A DNA stretch of 22,682 bases from Burkholderiales bacterium (GCA_947448105.1 CANFNE010000007.1:1-22682); one strand, 5' to 3'; shown: positions 7,596-15,314, counted from the stretch's first letter. Notes: generated by a model not told the origin, from the letters alone. Program-made: numbers and translations.

Positions 7596-9892
7596 TAGAA
7601 AGAGGTTCCAATCTGGAATTGCAGTGACTGCATTTTATCGCCATCGAATTTGGTGATGGGACGTGCCACCGCCAGGCGCAAGGGGCCCACCGGGGAAATC
7701 CAGCTGATGCCCACGCCAAAGGAGGAACGCAGGTCGCCAAGTTGAATGGTTTCGTCCGCGCCGTAGATGCCACCCGCGTCGACGAACGCATACATGCGCA
7801 GCGTACGGTCATTGCCGCCGCCGGGAAGTGGTGACAGCACCTCGGCGTTGAGCGTCAGCTTCTTAGCACCACCAGTGGACACCGCGCCCTGGGCGCGCTG
7901 GGTGGCCGTGGTCAAACTGCCTTGCTCAAAACCGCGCACCGAGCCCAAACCGCCAGAGTAGTAGTTCTTGAACAGCGGGTAAGCCTTGTCGGTTGTGGCA
8001 GCACCCAAGGACATTTCACCGTTGAGCGCCAAGGTGATCTTCTTGCTCAAGGGGAAATACTGCTGCAGCTGGGTGGTGGCCCGGGCATAGAGCAGCTCTC
8101 CTGCCACACTCCACTCCCCGTTGACCCGCAGCAAGCGGCCCGAACTCGGCACCAAGCCGCTATCGCGGGTATCGCGGGCCCACCCCACCGTCAGCGGCAC
8201 TGCGTTGGTGGTGTAACCAAATTGGTCGGCAAAGTCGCTGTAGGCCGTAGGCAGCAGCGTGCCAGGCACGATGGTGGTGCGGTCTGCGCCGACGCCGAAA
8301 AACACCGTGTCCGTTTCAGTGAACGGAACGCCAAAGCGCACGCTCGCGCCCATGGTTTCCAAGGAATAGCTGTTCAAGTCCACGTAGGGCTTGGTGGTGC
8401 GTTGGTACACATCGATGGTGCGCGACACACCGTCGTCGGTGAAATAAGGGTTGGTGGTGTTGAACACCACGGTACGGTTGAGTTTGCTGGTGTTGAGCTC
8501 TACGCCCAGCGAATTGCCCGAACCAAAGGCATTGTCCTGCTTGAAGCCCAACTGCAGCCCCAGGCCGTCGGCACTGGACACGCCAGCACCCAGGCTCAGG
8601 CTGCCCGTGGGTTTTTCCGAAACCGTGACGGTCAAATCCACCTGGTCGGGGAAACCCGCCACTTCCTGGGTATCAATGGACACGTCTTTGAAGTAGCCCA
8701 AACGGTCCACCCGGTTGCGCGACTGGCGGATCTTGTCGCCGTCGTACCAGGCAGCTTCGAGTTGTCGAAACTCGCGGCGTATCACTTCATCACGCGTGCG
8801 GTCATTGCCTGCCACATTGATACGGCGCACATAGACGCGGCGCGAGGGGTCGGCGCGCAAGGTAATTTCCACCCGGTTGGTTTTGCGGTCTAGAGCGGTA
8901 ACGGGCTCAACCTGCGCAAAGGCGAATCCGAAATTGGCATAAAAGTCCGTAAAGGCCTTGGTGGTTTGGGCGACCTCATTGGCGTTGTAAGGCTCGCCCA
9001 CCTGGATGGCCACCAGGGACTGAAACTCCGCTTCCTTGTCCAATAAGTTGCCCGCCAGTTTGACTTTGGAGACCACAAAGCGCTCGCCCTCAGTCACGTT
9101 GATGGTGATGCTGATGTCTTGCTTATTGGGCGAAATCACGACCTGGGTCGAATCCACCGCAAATTCCAAGTAGCCGCGCGACAGGTAATACGAGCGCAAG
9201 GTCTCCACATCGGCATTGAGTTTGCTGCGCACATAGCGGTCCGACTTGGTGTACCAGCTCAGCCAACCGCCGACATCGGAGTCAAACTGGCCTAACAAGG
9301 TGCTCTCGGCAAATGCCTTGTTGCCCACGATCCGGATGTCTTTGATCTTGGCCGTATCCCCCTCGCTGACCGCGAAACTCAGGTTCACGCGATTGCGCTC
9401 GATAGGGGTCACGGTAGTCACAACCTCTGCCGCGTACATGCTGCGGTTGATGTACTGGCGCTTGAGCTCTTGTTCGGCCTTGTCGGCCAGGGCCTTGTCA
9501 AAGGGGCGACCATCGGCCAAACCAATGTCTTTCAAAGCCTTGACCAGCACGTCTTTGTCAAATTCCTTGGTGCCGGTAAAGCTCACTTCAGCCACAGTGG
9601 GGCGCTCTTGCACCACCACGATCAGCACCTTGTCTTGCACGTCAATGCGCACATCGTTGAACAAACCCAGACCAAACAACGCGCGGATGGAGGCGCCGGC
9701 CTTGTCGTCGCTGTAGGTGTCGCCAATGCGCACAGGAATCGAGCCAAATACGGTGCCGGCTTCGACGCGCTGCAAGCCTTCCACACGGATGTCTTCCACC
9801 GTGAAAGGCGTCACCGCCCAGGCGGCGTGCGCCAGCGACAAGGCCAGGACGGCAGAAATCAGGCGGAAAAACGGCATAAACGCAAAGGGCAT
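7595..9892 (-). CDS. bamA: Outer membrane protein assembly factor BamA
   Basis: BamA is the essential Omp85-type beta-barrel that inserts outer-membrane proteins. From the ATG at 9892 it has 765 residues: a signal peptide (MPFAFMPFFRLISAVLALSL, cleavage after AWA at 26), POTRA repeats from FTVEDIRVEGLQRVEAG over about 400 residues, then the 16-strand barrel. The barrel carries the VRGF motif of loop 6 at 652-655 and ends in a phenylalanine (QFQIGTSF), the C-terminal signal of outer-membrane barrels. A second in-frame ATG at 9877 would also give a signal peptide. The frame also stays open to an ATG at 9973 that overlaps the dxr stop, but this would add 27 residues before the signal peptide. 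None of the starts has a good ribosome binding site. The usual upstream neighbour rseP is absent. Confidence 0.96.
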   Translation of the reverse strand: MPFAFMPFFRLISAVLALSLAHAAWAVTPFTVEDIRVEGLQRVEAGTVFGSIPVRIGDTYSDDKAGASIRALFGLGLFNDVRIDVQDKVLIVVVQERPTVAEVSFTGTKEFDKDVLVKALKDIGLADGRPFDKALADKAEQELKRQYINRSMYAAEVVTTVTPIERNRVNLSFAVSEGDTAKIKDIRIVGNKAFAESTLLGQFDSDVGGWLSWYTKSDRYVRSKLNADVETLRSYYLSRGYLEFAVDSTQVVISPNKQDISITINVTEGERFVVSKVKLAGNLLDKEAEFQSLVAIQVGEPYNANEVAQTTKAFTDFYANFGFAFAQVEPVTALDRKTNRVEITLRADPSRRVYVRRINVAGNDRTRDEVIRREFRQLEAAWYDGDKIRQSRNRVDRLGYFKDVSIDTQEVAGFPDQVDLTVTVSEKPTGSLSLGAGVSSADGLGLQLGFKQDNAFGSGNSLGVELNTSKLNRTVVFNTTNPYFTDDGVSRTIDVYQRTTKPYVDLNSYSLETMGASVRFGVPFTETDTVFFGVGADRTTIVPGTLLPTAYSDFADQFGYTTNAVPLTVGWARDTRDSGLVPSSGRLLRVNGEWSVAGELLYARATTQLQQYFPLSKKITLALNGEMSLGAATTDKAYPLFKNYYSGGLGSVRGFEQGSLTTATQRAQGAVSTGGAKKLTLNAEVLSPLPGGGNDRTLRMYAFVDAGGIYGADETIQLGDLRSSFGVGISWISPVGPLRLAVARPITKFDGDKMQSLQFQIGTSF

Positions 9893-9938
9893 GGTGAAAA
9901 CTCGATTAGCAAGGCGCAAATTCAAAATCAGCTGCGGT

Positions 9939-9958
9939 GCCCAGGACCGGCCTGGGGC
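9939..9958 (-). repeat. Short inverted repeat in the dxr-bamA spacer
   Basis: On the minus strand TGCCCCAGG and CCTGGGC form a short stem with one bulged base around a CCGGT loop, midway between the dxr stop and the bamA start. No T-run follows, so it is not a standard terminator. It might be only a GC-rich coincidence, but it lies exactly where rseP is expected. Confidence 0.4.
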
Positions 9959-9969
9959 AACGAGCACCA

Positions 9970-11178
9970 TCATAACGAGGCACAGGACAGGCGCTGCACC
10001 ACGGACTGGGCCAGCGCACGGACTTGGGCATCGATCTCCAGCAGGTCTGCCAGCGAACCCGGCGCTGCCGGAACCAAGCCCGCCAGGCACGCGGTGTTGA
10101 CCGCATGAATCTGGTCAAAACGGATGCGGCGCTCCAAAAATGCCGCCACTGCCACCTCATTGGCGGCGTTCAATACCGCTGTGGAACCTGGAGGGGCAGC
10201 CAACACGTCCCAGGCTAGCTGCAAACCTGGAAAACGCGCCGCGTGTCCTTGCGTGGCAATGGGCTCAAAACTCAGCGCTGCCATGGCGGAAAAATCCAGG
10301 GCGCTGGCGCCGCTGACCCGCCGCGTGGGCCAGGACAGGCCGTAGCCAATGGGCCCGCGCATATCCGGAGTGCCCAGCTGCGCCACCACCGAATGGTCCA
10401 CAAACTGCACCATGGAATGCACCACGCTTTGCGGGTGGATGATGACTTCAATCGTCGATGGCGCCACACCAAACAGAAACTTGGCCTCGATCACTTCCAG
10501 GGCTTTGTTCATCATGGTGGCCGAATCGACTGAGATCTTGCGTCCCATGACCCAGTTCGGATGGGCGCAGGCTTCTTCGGGGCTGATGGAGGCAAATGTG
10601 GCGGGGTCGCGGGTTCTGAATGGTCCGCCGGACGCGGTGAGGATGATTTTGTGGATCACTTCGGGCCAAATGATCGGGTCTTCGGGCAGCGACTGGAAGA
10701 TGGCCGAATGTTCGCTGTCAATGGGCAGCAAGATGGCGCCACCCCGACGCACGGCGTCCATAAAAAACGCGCCGCCCACCACCAGCGCCTCCTTGTTGGC
10801 CAGCAGCAATCGTTTGCCCGCCAGCGCCGCCGCAATACACGACGCCAGTCCGGCTGCGCCCACAATGGCGGCCATGACCGTGGTCACATCCTCGTGCGCG
10901 GCAATCAACTCCAGCGCCGCAGCACCCCACAGCACTTCGGTAGACAAACCCAGATCGCCCAGGATGCGCTTGAGCTCCCGCCCATGCCACTCGCTCACCA
11001 TCACCGCGAAACGGGGGCGAAACTGCACGCACTGCGCGGTCATCAAGTCGAGCTTGCTGTGGGCGCTGAGCGCAAACACCTCGTAGCGCTCGGGATGGCG
11101 CTGCATCACGTCCAGGGTGTTGACGCCAATGGAGCCGGTCGAGCCCAGCACGGTCACGCGTTGGATAGCAGAGTTCAT
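9970..11178 (-). CDS. dxr: 1-deoxy-D-xylulose-5-phosphate reductoisomerase
   Basis: Dxr catalyses the committed step of the MEP pathway, converting DXP to 2-C-methyl-D-erythritol 4-phosphate with NADPH. The 402-residue protein (E. coli 398) shows the Rossmann motif VTVLGSTGSIGVNTLDV at 8-24, LLLANKEALVVGG, the metal and substrate residues in LLPIDSEHSAIFQ, the flexible-loop region TASGGPFR, and HPNWVMGRKISVDSATMMNK. All are intact. The ATG at 11178 has GGAG 8 nt upstream, 13 nt after the cdsA stop. In related bacteria rseP follows directly; here the next gene is bamA after a 77-nt gap. The product supplies isoprenoids, including the precursor of undecaprenyl phosphate, whose synthase gene uppS is likewise absent from this cluster. 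Confidence 0.97.
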   Translation of the reverse strand: MNSAIQRVTVLGSTGSIGVNTLDVMQRHPERYEVFALSAHSKLDLMTAQCVQFRPRFAVMVSEWHGRELKRILGDLGLSTEVLWGAAALELIAAHEDVTTVMAAIVGAAGLASCIAAALAGKRLLLANKEALVVGGAFFMDAVRRGGAILLPIDSEHSAIFQSLPEDPIIWPEVIHKIILTASGGPFRTRDPATFASISPEEACAHPNWVMGRKISVDSATMMNKALEVIEAKFLFGVAPSTIEVIIHPQSVVHSMVQFVDHSVVAQLGTPDMRGPIGYGLSWPTRRVSGASALDFSAMAALSFEPIATQGHAARFPGLQLAWDVLAAPPGSTAVLNAANEVAVAAFLERRIRFDQIHAVNTACLAGLVPAAPGSLADLLEIDAQVRALAQSVVQRLSCASL

Positions 11179-11191
11179 GGTCAGCTCCGGA

Positions 11192-12037
11192 CTACAAGGT
11201 GCACAACAACAATGCCAAGGGCAAGACAGGCAAGAGCGCGTCAATGCGGTCAAGTACACCGCCGTGGCCGGGCAGCAAAACGCCACTGTCTTTGACGCCT
11301 GCCGCGCGCTTGAACAAAGACTCCAGCAAGTCCCCCACCACGCCCATGGTGGTCAGAAAAACCACCGAAACCGCCAGGAAAAATGGGCTGACGCTGCCCA
11401 GGCGGCTGTACAAGCTGCCGCCTGTCGCCAGACCCGCAGTACCAAGTGCGCGCCAGACAAAGGCCATGCACAGCACGCCCACCATGGCGCCGGCCACGCC
11501 TTCCCAGGTTTTGCCCGGGCTGATGCGGGGCGCGAGCTTTTGACTGAAAAACCGCCCACACAGCGCCCGCCCGGAGAAATAAGCAGCGACGTCAGCCACC
11601 CAAACCAGCAGCAAGACCGAAAACAGGAAATCAACGCCAACCAAGCGCGCCTGCACCAAAGCCAGCCAGGCAGCACACAAGAGCGCCACGCCGCCCAGCC
11701 AACGCAAGAGCACGGGCTGGAGCACCCAGGCAGCGGCACCCGCACGCAACAGCCACAGTGCCAGCCCCACCCAGGCCGCGCCCGCCAAAAACCACACCCA
11801 GGGCAAAGCGCTTGCCGCCACACCGCTCACCCAGAGCGCGCCGCACAGACCGGCGCAGAGTGCCGCCGTGCCAAAGGAAGCCAGCGCCGCCAAGCCGTTC
11901 AGACGCGCCCACTCCCAGCCGCCTGCGCCCATTAAAAGCGCAGTCAGCACCACAAAACCCAGGGGATTGGTCGCCAGCACCGCGGGCACCAGCAAGGCCA
12001 GCAGAACAATGGCCGTGAGGATTCTTTGCTTAAGCAC
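11192..12037 (-). CDS. cdsA: Phosphatidate cytidylyltransferase (CDP-diglyceride synthase)
   Basis: CdsA makes CDP-diacylglycerol from phosphatidic acid and CTP, the branch point for all phospholipids. The protein is strongly hydrophobic with about seven to eight membrane segments. It ends with the family signature GDLLESLFKRAAGVKDSG followed by LLPGHGGVLDRIDALL. I prefer the GTG at 12037, giving 281 residues starting MLKQRILTAIVLLAL, as in related proteins. An ATG at 12046 would add MYA and cannot be excluded; a frame-open ATG at 12070 is less likely. No ribosome binding site is obvious for any of these, as if the gene had once relied on coupling to an upstream gene. The normal upstream neighbour uppS is missing. 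Confidence 0.93.
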   Translation of the reverse strand: MLKQRILTAIVLLALLVPAVLATNPLGFVVLTALLMGAGGWEWARLNGLAALASFGTAALCAGLCGALWVSGVAASALPWVWFLAGAAWVGLALWLLRAGAAAWVLQPVLLRWLGGVALLCAAWLALVQARLVGVDFLFSVLLLVWVADVAAYFSGRALCGRFFSQKLAPRISPGKTWEGVAGAMVGVLCMAFVWRALGTAGLATGGSLYSRLGSVSPFFLAVSVVFLTTMGVVGDLLESLFKRAAGVKDSGVLLPGHGGVLDRIDALLPVLPLALLLCTL

Positions 12038-12050
12038 GGCGTACATGCGG

Positions 12051-12065
12051 CCCGCGCAGGGCGGG
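12051..12065 (-). repeat. Small hairpin just upstream of the cdsA start
   Basis: On the minus strand CCCGC and GCGGG enclose a CCTGC loop, ending 13 nt before the preferred cdsA GTG and only 4 nt before the alternative ATG at 12046. It could mask the initiation region or be a chance GC-rich fold. No T-run follows. Confidence 0.3.
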
Positions 12066-12120
12066 ATCAAGCGAAGACGAAAGGCAAATAACGGCGTGTG
12101 ACATAGCGGAGCAAAGGCCG

Positions 12121-12681
12121 CTAGACCGCCATGATGTCCTGCTCTTTGGCCACCACCAAGCGGTCCACTTCCACGATGTAGCGGTCAGTCAGCTTTTGGA
12201 TGTCGGCCTCGGAGCGCTTTTGCTCGTCCTCGGACACCAGCTTTTCTTTTTCGAGCTTTTTGACGGCTTCGTTGGCGTCACGGCGCAGACTGCGCACCGC
12301 CACTTTGGCGCCCTCGCCTTCGCTGCGCACCACCTTGGTCAGCTCGCGGCGACGCTCTTCGGTCATTACCGGCATAGGTACGCGAATCAGGTCACCCATG
12401 CTTGAGGGATTGAGGCCCAGATCACTTTCGCGGATGGCTTTTTCAATCTTGGCGCCCATGTTCTTTTCCCAGGGCTGGATGCCCACGGTGCGAGAGTCAA
12501 TCAGCGACAAATTGGCCACCTGGCTCAGGGGCACCATGGAGCCGTAGTAATCCACGTGCACGTTGTCGAGCAGCGCCGGGTTGGCGCGTCCGGTGCGGAC
12601 TTTGCCCAGATTGTTCTTGAATGCGGCGATGGACTGCTCCATCTTGCCTTCGACGTTGTTTCTGATTTCCTGGATAGCCAT
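12121..12681 (-). CDS. frr: Ribosome recycling factor
   Basis: RRF works with EF-G to split the post-termination ribosome. The 186-residue protein (E. coli 185) begins MAIQEIRNNVEGKMEQSI and has the hallmark segment KVRTGRANPALLDNVHVDYYG at about 30-50. The compact domain II (VNLS..DSRTVGIQPWEKNM style) and the helical return with LTEERR-like MTEERRRELTKVVRSEGE and VRSLRRDANE are also visible. The ATG at 12681 has GGAG 8 nt upstream; a GTG three codons earlier (12690) is less likely. It follows pyrH after 18 nt, the standard pyrH-frr pair. Confidence 0.97.
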   Translation of the reverse strand: MAIQEIRNNVEGKMEQSIAAFKNNLGKVRTGRANPALLDNVHVDYYGSMVPLSQVANLSLIDSRTVGIQPWEKNMGAKIEKAIRESDLGLNPSSMGDLIRVPMPVMTEERRRELTKVVRSEGEGAKVAVRSLRRDANEAVKKLEKEKLVSEDEQKRSEADIQKLTDRYIVEVDRLVVAKEQDIMAV

Positions 12682-12699
12682 GGCGTTCACTCCAAACGG

Positions 12700-13422
12700 T
12701 CAAACATGCACCAAAGTGCCTTCGTCTTCGCCCATCACCACCCGCTTGAGGGCGCCGTGCTTAAAGATCGAGAACACCTTGATCGGCAGCTTCTGGTCGC
12801 GGCACAGCGCAAAGGCGGCGGCGTCCATGATGCCCAGATTTTGCTGCATCGCACTGTCAAAAGTCAGCGAGGTGTAGCGCTTCGCACCAGGCACCTTTTT
12901 GGGATCGGCATCATAGACGCCGTCTACTTTGGTGGCCTTGAGCACGATTTCGGCCCCAATTTCCGCGCCGCGCAGGGCCGCTGCGGTGTCGGTGGTGAAA
13001 AACGGGTTGCCCGTGCCGGCCGCAAAAATGACAACTTTGCCTTCTTCGAGGTACTGCAGCGCCTTGGGCCGCACGTAGGGCTCGACCACCTGCTCGATCG
13101 CAATGGCGGACATCACCCGGGCCGTTAAACCCGCCTTGTTCATGGTGTCGCCCAGGGCCAGCGCGTTCATCACCGTCGCCAGCATGCCCATGTAATCGGC
13201 CGTGGCGCGGTCCATACCGACCGATCCACCCGCCACCCCACGAAAAATATTGCCCCCGCCAATGACCACCGCCACCTCGACGCCAAGGCGCGTGACTTCG
13301 GCGATTTCGTCCACCATGCGTACGATGGTGTCGCGGTTGATACCGAACTGGTCATCCCCCATCAAGGCCTCGCCCGACAGTTTCAACAAAATTCGACTGA
13401 AGGCGGGCTTGGCAGTGGTCAT
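12700..13422 (-). CDS. pyrH: UMP kinase
   Basis: PyrH phosphorylates UMP to UDP and is a hexameric, allosteric member of the amino-acid-kinase fold. The 240-residue protein shows SRILLKLSGEALMGD near the N-terminus, VVIGGGNIFRG, the MDRATADYMGMLATVMNALAL segment, FAAGTGNPFFTTDTAAALRG and the KVDGVYDADPKK nucleotide-binding loop. GGAG lies 8 nt before the ATG at 13422; an in-frame ATG at 13434 and the open frame up to 13716 would give non-family extensions. It is placed between tsf and frr in the conserved order, behind a 79-nt spacer that can fold into two stem-loops. Confidence 0.97.
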   Translation of the reverse strand: MTTAKPAFSRILLKLSGEALMGDDQFGINRDTIVRMVDEIAEVTRLGVEVAVVIGGGNIFRGVAGGSVGMDRATADYMGMLATVMNALALGDTMNKAGLTARVMSAIAIEQVVEPYVRPKALQYLEEGKVVIFAAGTGNPFFTTDTAAALRGAEIGAEIVLKATKVDGVYDADPKKVPGAKRYTSLTFDSAMQQNLGIMDAAAFALCRDQKLPIKVFSIFKHGALKRVVMGEDEGTLVHV

Positions 13423-13450
13423 AACGGACTCCATCGGATATTTGTGGTGT

Positions 13451-13474
13451 CCGGGCGCCAGGAGCGGCACCCGG
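13451..13474 (-). repeat. Strong stem-loop in the tsf-pyrH spacer (pyrH-proximal)
   Basis: On the minus strand CCGGGTGCC and GGCGCCCGG pair over 9 bp (one G-U) around a GCTCCT loop. It is GC-rich and stable but has no T-run after it, so an RNA processing or stability element, or a Rho-type pause, is as likely as termination. It ends 28 nt before the pyrH ATG. Confidence 0.55.
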
Positions 13475-13478
13475 AAGG

Positions 13479-13496
13479 GCGCGTCTTGCAACGCGC
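13479..13496 (-). repeat. Stem-loop in the tsf-pyrH spacer (tsf-proximal)
   Basis: A perfect 6-bp stem, GCGCGT and ACGCGC on the minus strand, with a TGCAAG loop, begins 5 nt after the tsf stop codon and precedes the larger hairpin by 4 nt. The tandem arrangement fills most of the spacer. Confidence 0.5.
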
Positions 13497-13501
13497 AGGG
13501 C

Positions 13502-14422
13502 TTAGCCAGCCTTGGCAGCAGCGATCTGGGCGGCCACTTCGGCGGCGAAATCGTCAACCTTCTTCTCAATGCCCTCTCCCACCACGTACAAGGTGAAACC
13601 GTGCACTTGGGTGGCTTTTTCCTTGAGCATCTGCTCCACGGTTTGCTTGTCGTTCTTGACAAAAGACTGGTTGAACAAAGACACCTCTTTGAGGTATTTC
13701 TGCACGCCGCCTTCAATGCGCTTGGTCACGATTTCTGGCGACTGCACGGGCTTGCCCGCTGCGACTGCCACAGCGGCGTCTTCAGCTGCCTTGGCAGCGG
13801 CCACCGAACGCTCGCGCGCCACCAGTTCGGCGGGCACTTCGGCGCTGGACAAGGACACGGGCTTCATGGCTGCCACGTGCATGGCGACGTCCTTGGCGGC
13901 CACTTCGTCGCCCACAAACTCCACCAAAACGCCAATGCGCGTGCCGTGCAAATAAGACGCCACTTTGGTGCCCGCGCTGCAACGCTTGAAGCGGCGGAAA
14001 GTCATGTTTTCGCCGATTTTTCCGATCAGACCCTTGCGCACGTCTTCTAGCGTGGGCCCGAAACCGTCTTGCGTATAGGGCAAAGCGCTCAGGGCAGCAA
14101 CATCGACGGGGTTGTGTTCTGCCACCAAAGCGGCAGCGGCATTGGCCAGGCCCAGGAAACTGTCGTTCTTGGTAACAAAGTCGGTCTCGCAGTTGACTTC
14201 GAGCATGGCGCTGGCAGCGCCTGCGCTGGCGATGGTGATCACACCTTCAGCGGTCACGCGGGCAGCGGCTTTGCCGGCCTTGCTGCCGAGCTTGACGCGC
14301 AACAACTCTTCAGCCTTGACCATGTCGCCTTCGGCTTCGGTCAGTGCTTTTTTGCATTCCATCATGGGGGCGTCGGTCTTGCCGCGCAATTCGGCGACCA
14401 TGCTTGCGGTGATTGCAGCCAT
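13502..14422 (-). CDS. tsf: Elongation factor Ts
   Basis: EF-Ts exchanges GDP for GTP on EF-Tu. The 306-residue protein (a little longer than the E. coli 283) carries the N-terminal UBA-like module with ELRGKTDAPMMECKKALTEA at 13-32, the conserved CETDFVTKND strand at about 78-87 that contacts EF-Tu, and the two core subdomains down to a C-terminal helix (VDDFAAEVAAQIA). The ATG at 14422 has GGAG about 10 nt upstream. It follows rpsB across an 86-nt spacer that contains an intrinsic terminator-like hairpin, so tsf expression is probably set by partial read-through plus possible internal initiation. Confidence 0.97.
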   Translation of the reverse strand: MAAITASMVAELRGKTDAPMMECKKALTEAEGDMVKAEELLRVKLGSKAGKAAARVTAEGVITIASAGAASAMLEVNCETDFVTKNDSFLGLANAAAALVAEHNPVDVAALSALPYTQDGFGPTLEDVRKGLIGKIGENMTFRRFKRCSAGTKVASYLHGTRIGVLVEFVGDEVAAKDVAMHVAAMKPVSLSSAEVPAELVARERSVAAAKAAEDAAVAVAAGKPVQSPEIVTKRIEGGVQKYLKEVSLFNQSFVKNDKQTVEQMLKEKATQVHGFTLYVVGEGIEKKVDDFAAEVAAQIAAAKAG

Positions 14423-14462
14423 TTCTCAGTACTCCGTATCAGTTCAATTGATCAACAAAAAT

Positions 14463-14494
14463 TAAAAAAAAGGGGCTAGCAAGCCCCCTTTTGA
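14463..14494 (-). terminator. Intrinsic terminator/attenuator hairpin between rpsB and tsf
   Basis: Read on the minus strand, AAAAG followed by GGGGCT pairs with AGCCCC and TTTT around a TGCT loop, and the hairpin runs into a T-run of nine. It has the full form of a Rho-independent terminator. Because tsf, needed in high amounts, lies just downstream in the same direction, incomplete termination is the reasonable reading; a partial terminator at this junction is known from E. coli. Confidence 0.8.
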
Positions 14495-14508
14495 GGCACA
14501 AACAGGGC

Positions 14509-15258
14509 TTAAGCAGCCGCGTCGACCTCAACGAATTCGTCTTCGCCTTGGTCAACCACGGCCTTGACCAGATCGTCCACCGCATTGGCGCGGCCTTCGA
14601 GCACCGCGTCAGCGATGCCGCGTGCGTACAAAGTCACAGCCTTGGACGAGTCGTCATTGCCAGGAATCACGTAGTCGATGCCTTCGGGCGAATGGTTGGA
14701 GTCCACCACACCAATCAAGGGGATACCCAGCTTGCGGGCTTCAGCGATAGCAATCTTGTGGTAACCCACGTCGATCACGAAAATCGCGTCCGGCAAGGTG
14801 GCCATGTCCTGAATGCCGCCGATGTCTTTTTCGAGCTTGGCCAACTCACGGGCGAACATCAGCTGTTCTTTCTTGCTCATGGCGTCCAACCCGGCTTCTT
14901 GCTGGATCTTCATGTCCTTGAGGCGCTTGATCGAAGTTTTGACCGTCTTGAAGTTGGTCAGCATGCCGCCGAGCCAACGCTGGTCCACGAAAGGCACGCC
15001 AGCGCGCTGGGCTTCAGCGGCGACGGTTTCGCGCGCTTGGCGCTTGGTGCCGACCATCAAAATGGTGCCGCGCTTGGCCGAGAGTTGACGCACAAACTTG
15101 GCTGCGTCCTGGAACATCGGCAACGATTTTTCCAGGTTGATAATGTGAATTTTGTTGCGGTGACCGAAGATGAACGGTGCCATCTTGGGGTTCCAGAAGC
15201 GGGTTTGGTGTCCAAAATGGACGCCGGCTTCCAACATTTCGCGCATGGTGACTGACAT
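14509..15258 (-). CDS. rpsB: 30S ribosomal protein S2
   Basis: S2 is a late-assembling protein of the small subunit that binds near S1. The 249-residue protein starts MSVTMREMLEAGVHFGHQTR and includes WNPKMAPFIFGHRNKIHIIN, the WLGGMLTNFKT motif, GGIQDMATLPDAIFVIDVGY and the ribosome-contact segment GVVDSNHSPEGIDYVIPGND. The ATG at 15258 has GGAG 7 nt upstream; the open frame extends upstream to 15393 without family likeness. The C-terminus is a short acidic tail (GEDEFVEVDAAA). A leader of at least 100 nt with palindromes precedes it, where autoregulation by S2 might act. It heads the tsf/pyrH/frr run. Confidence 0.98.
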   Translation of the reverse strand: MSVTMREMLEAGVHFGHQTRFWNPKMAPFIFGHRNKIHIINLEKSLPMFQDAAKFVRQLSAKRGTILMVGTKRQARETVAAEAQRAGVPFVDQRWLGGMLTNFKTVKTSIKRLKDMKIQQEAGLDAMSKKEQLMFARELAKLEKDIGGIQDMATLPDAIFVIDVGYHKIAIAEARKLGIPLIGVVDSNHSPEGIDYVIPGNDDSSKAVTLYARGIADAVLEGRANAVDDLVKAVVDQGEDEFVEVDAAA

Positions 15259-15284
15259 ATAAAAACTCCGAAGGTTAGGTCTTA

Positions 15285-15314
15285 AAGCCGTCCCGCTTAT
15301 TCCCGGCCCGGCTT
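15285..15314 (-). promoter_or_regulatory. Stem-loop in the rpsB mRNA leader
   Basis: On the minus strand AAGCCG and CGGCTT pair around an 18-nt GC-rich loop, ending about 27 nt before the rpsB ATG and leaving the GGAG site free. This is the kind of place where ribosomal protein S2 leaders fold in other bacteria. The link to S2 feedback is inference; only the stem is seen. Confidence 0.35.

Noticed and set aside
13423..13716. Upstream extension of the pyrH frame
   Set aside because: It overlaps tsf and has no family similarity; GGAG supports the ATG at 13422.
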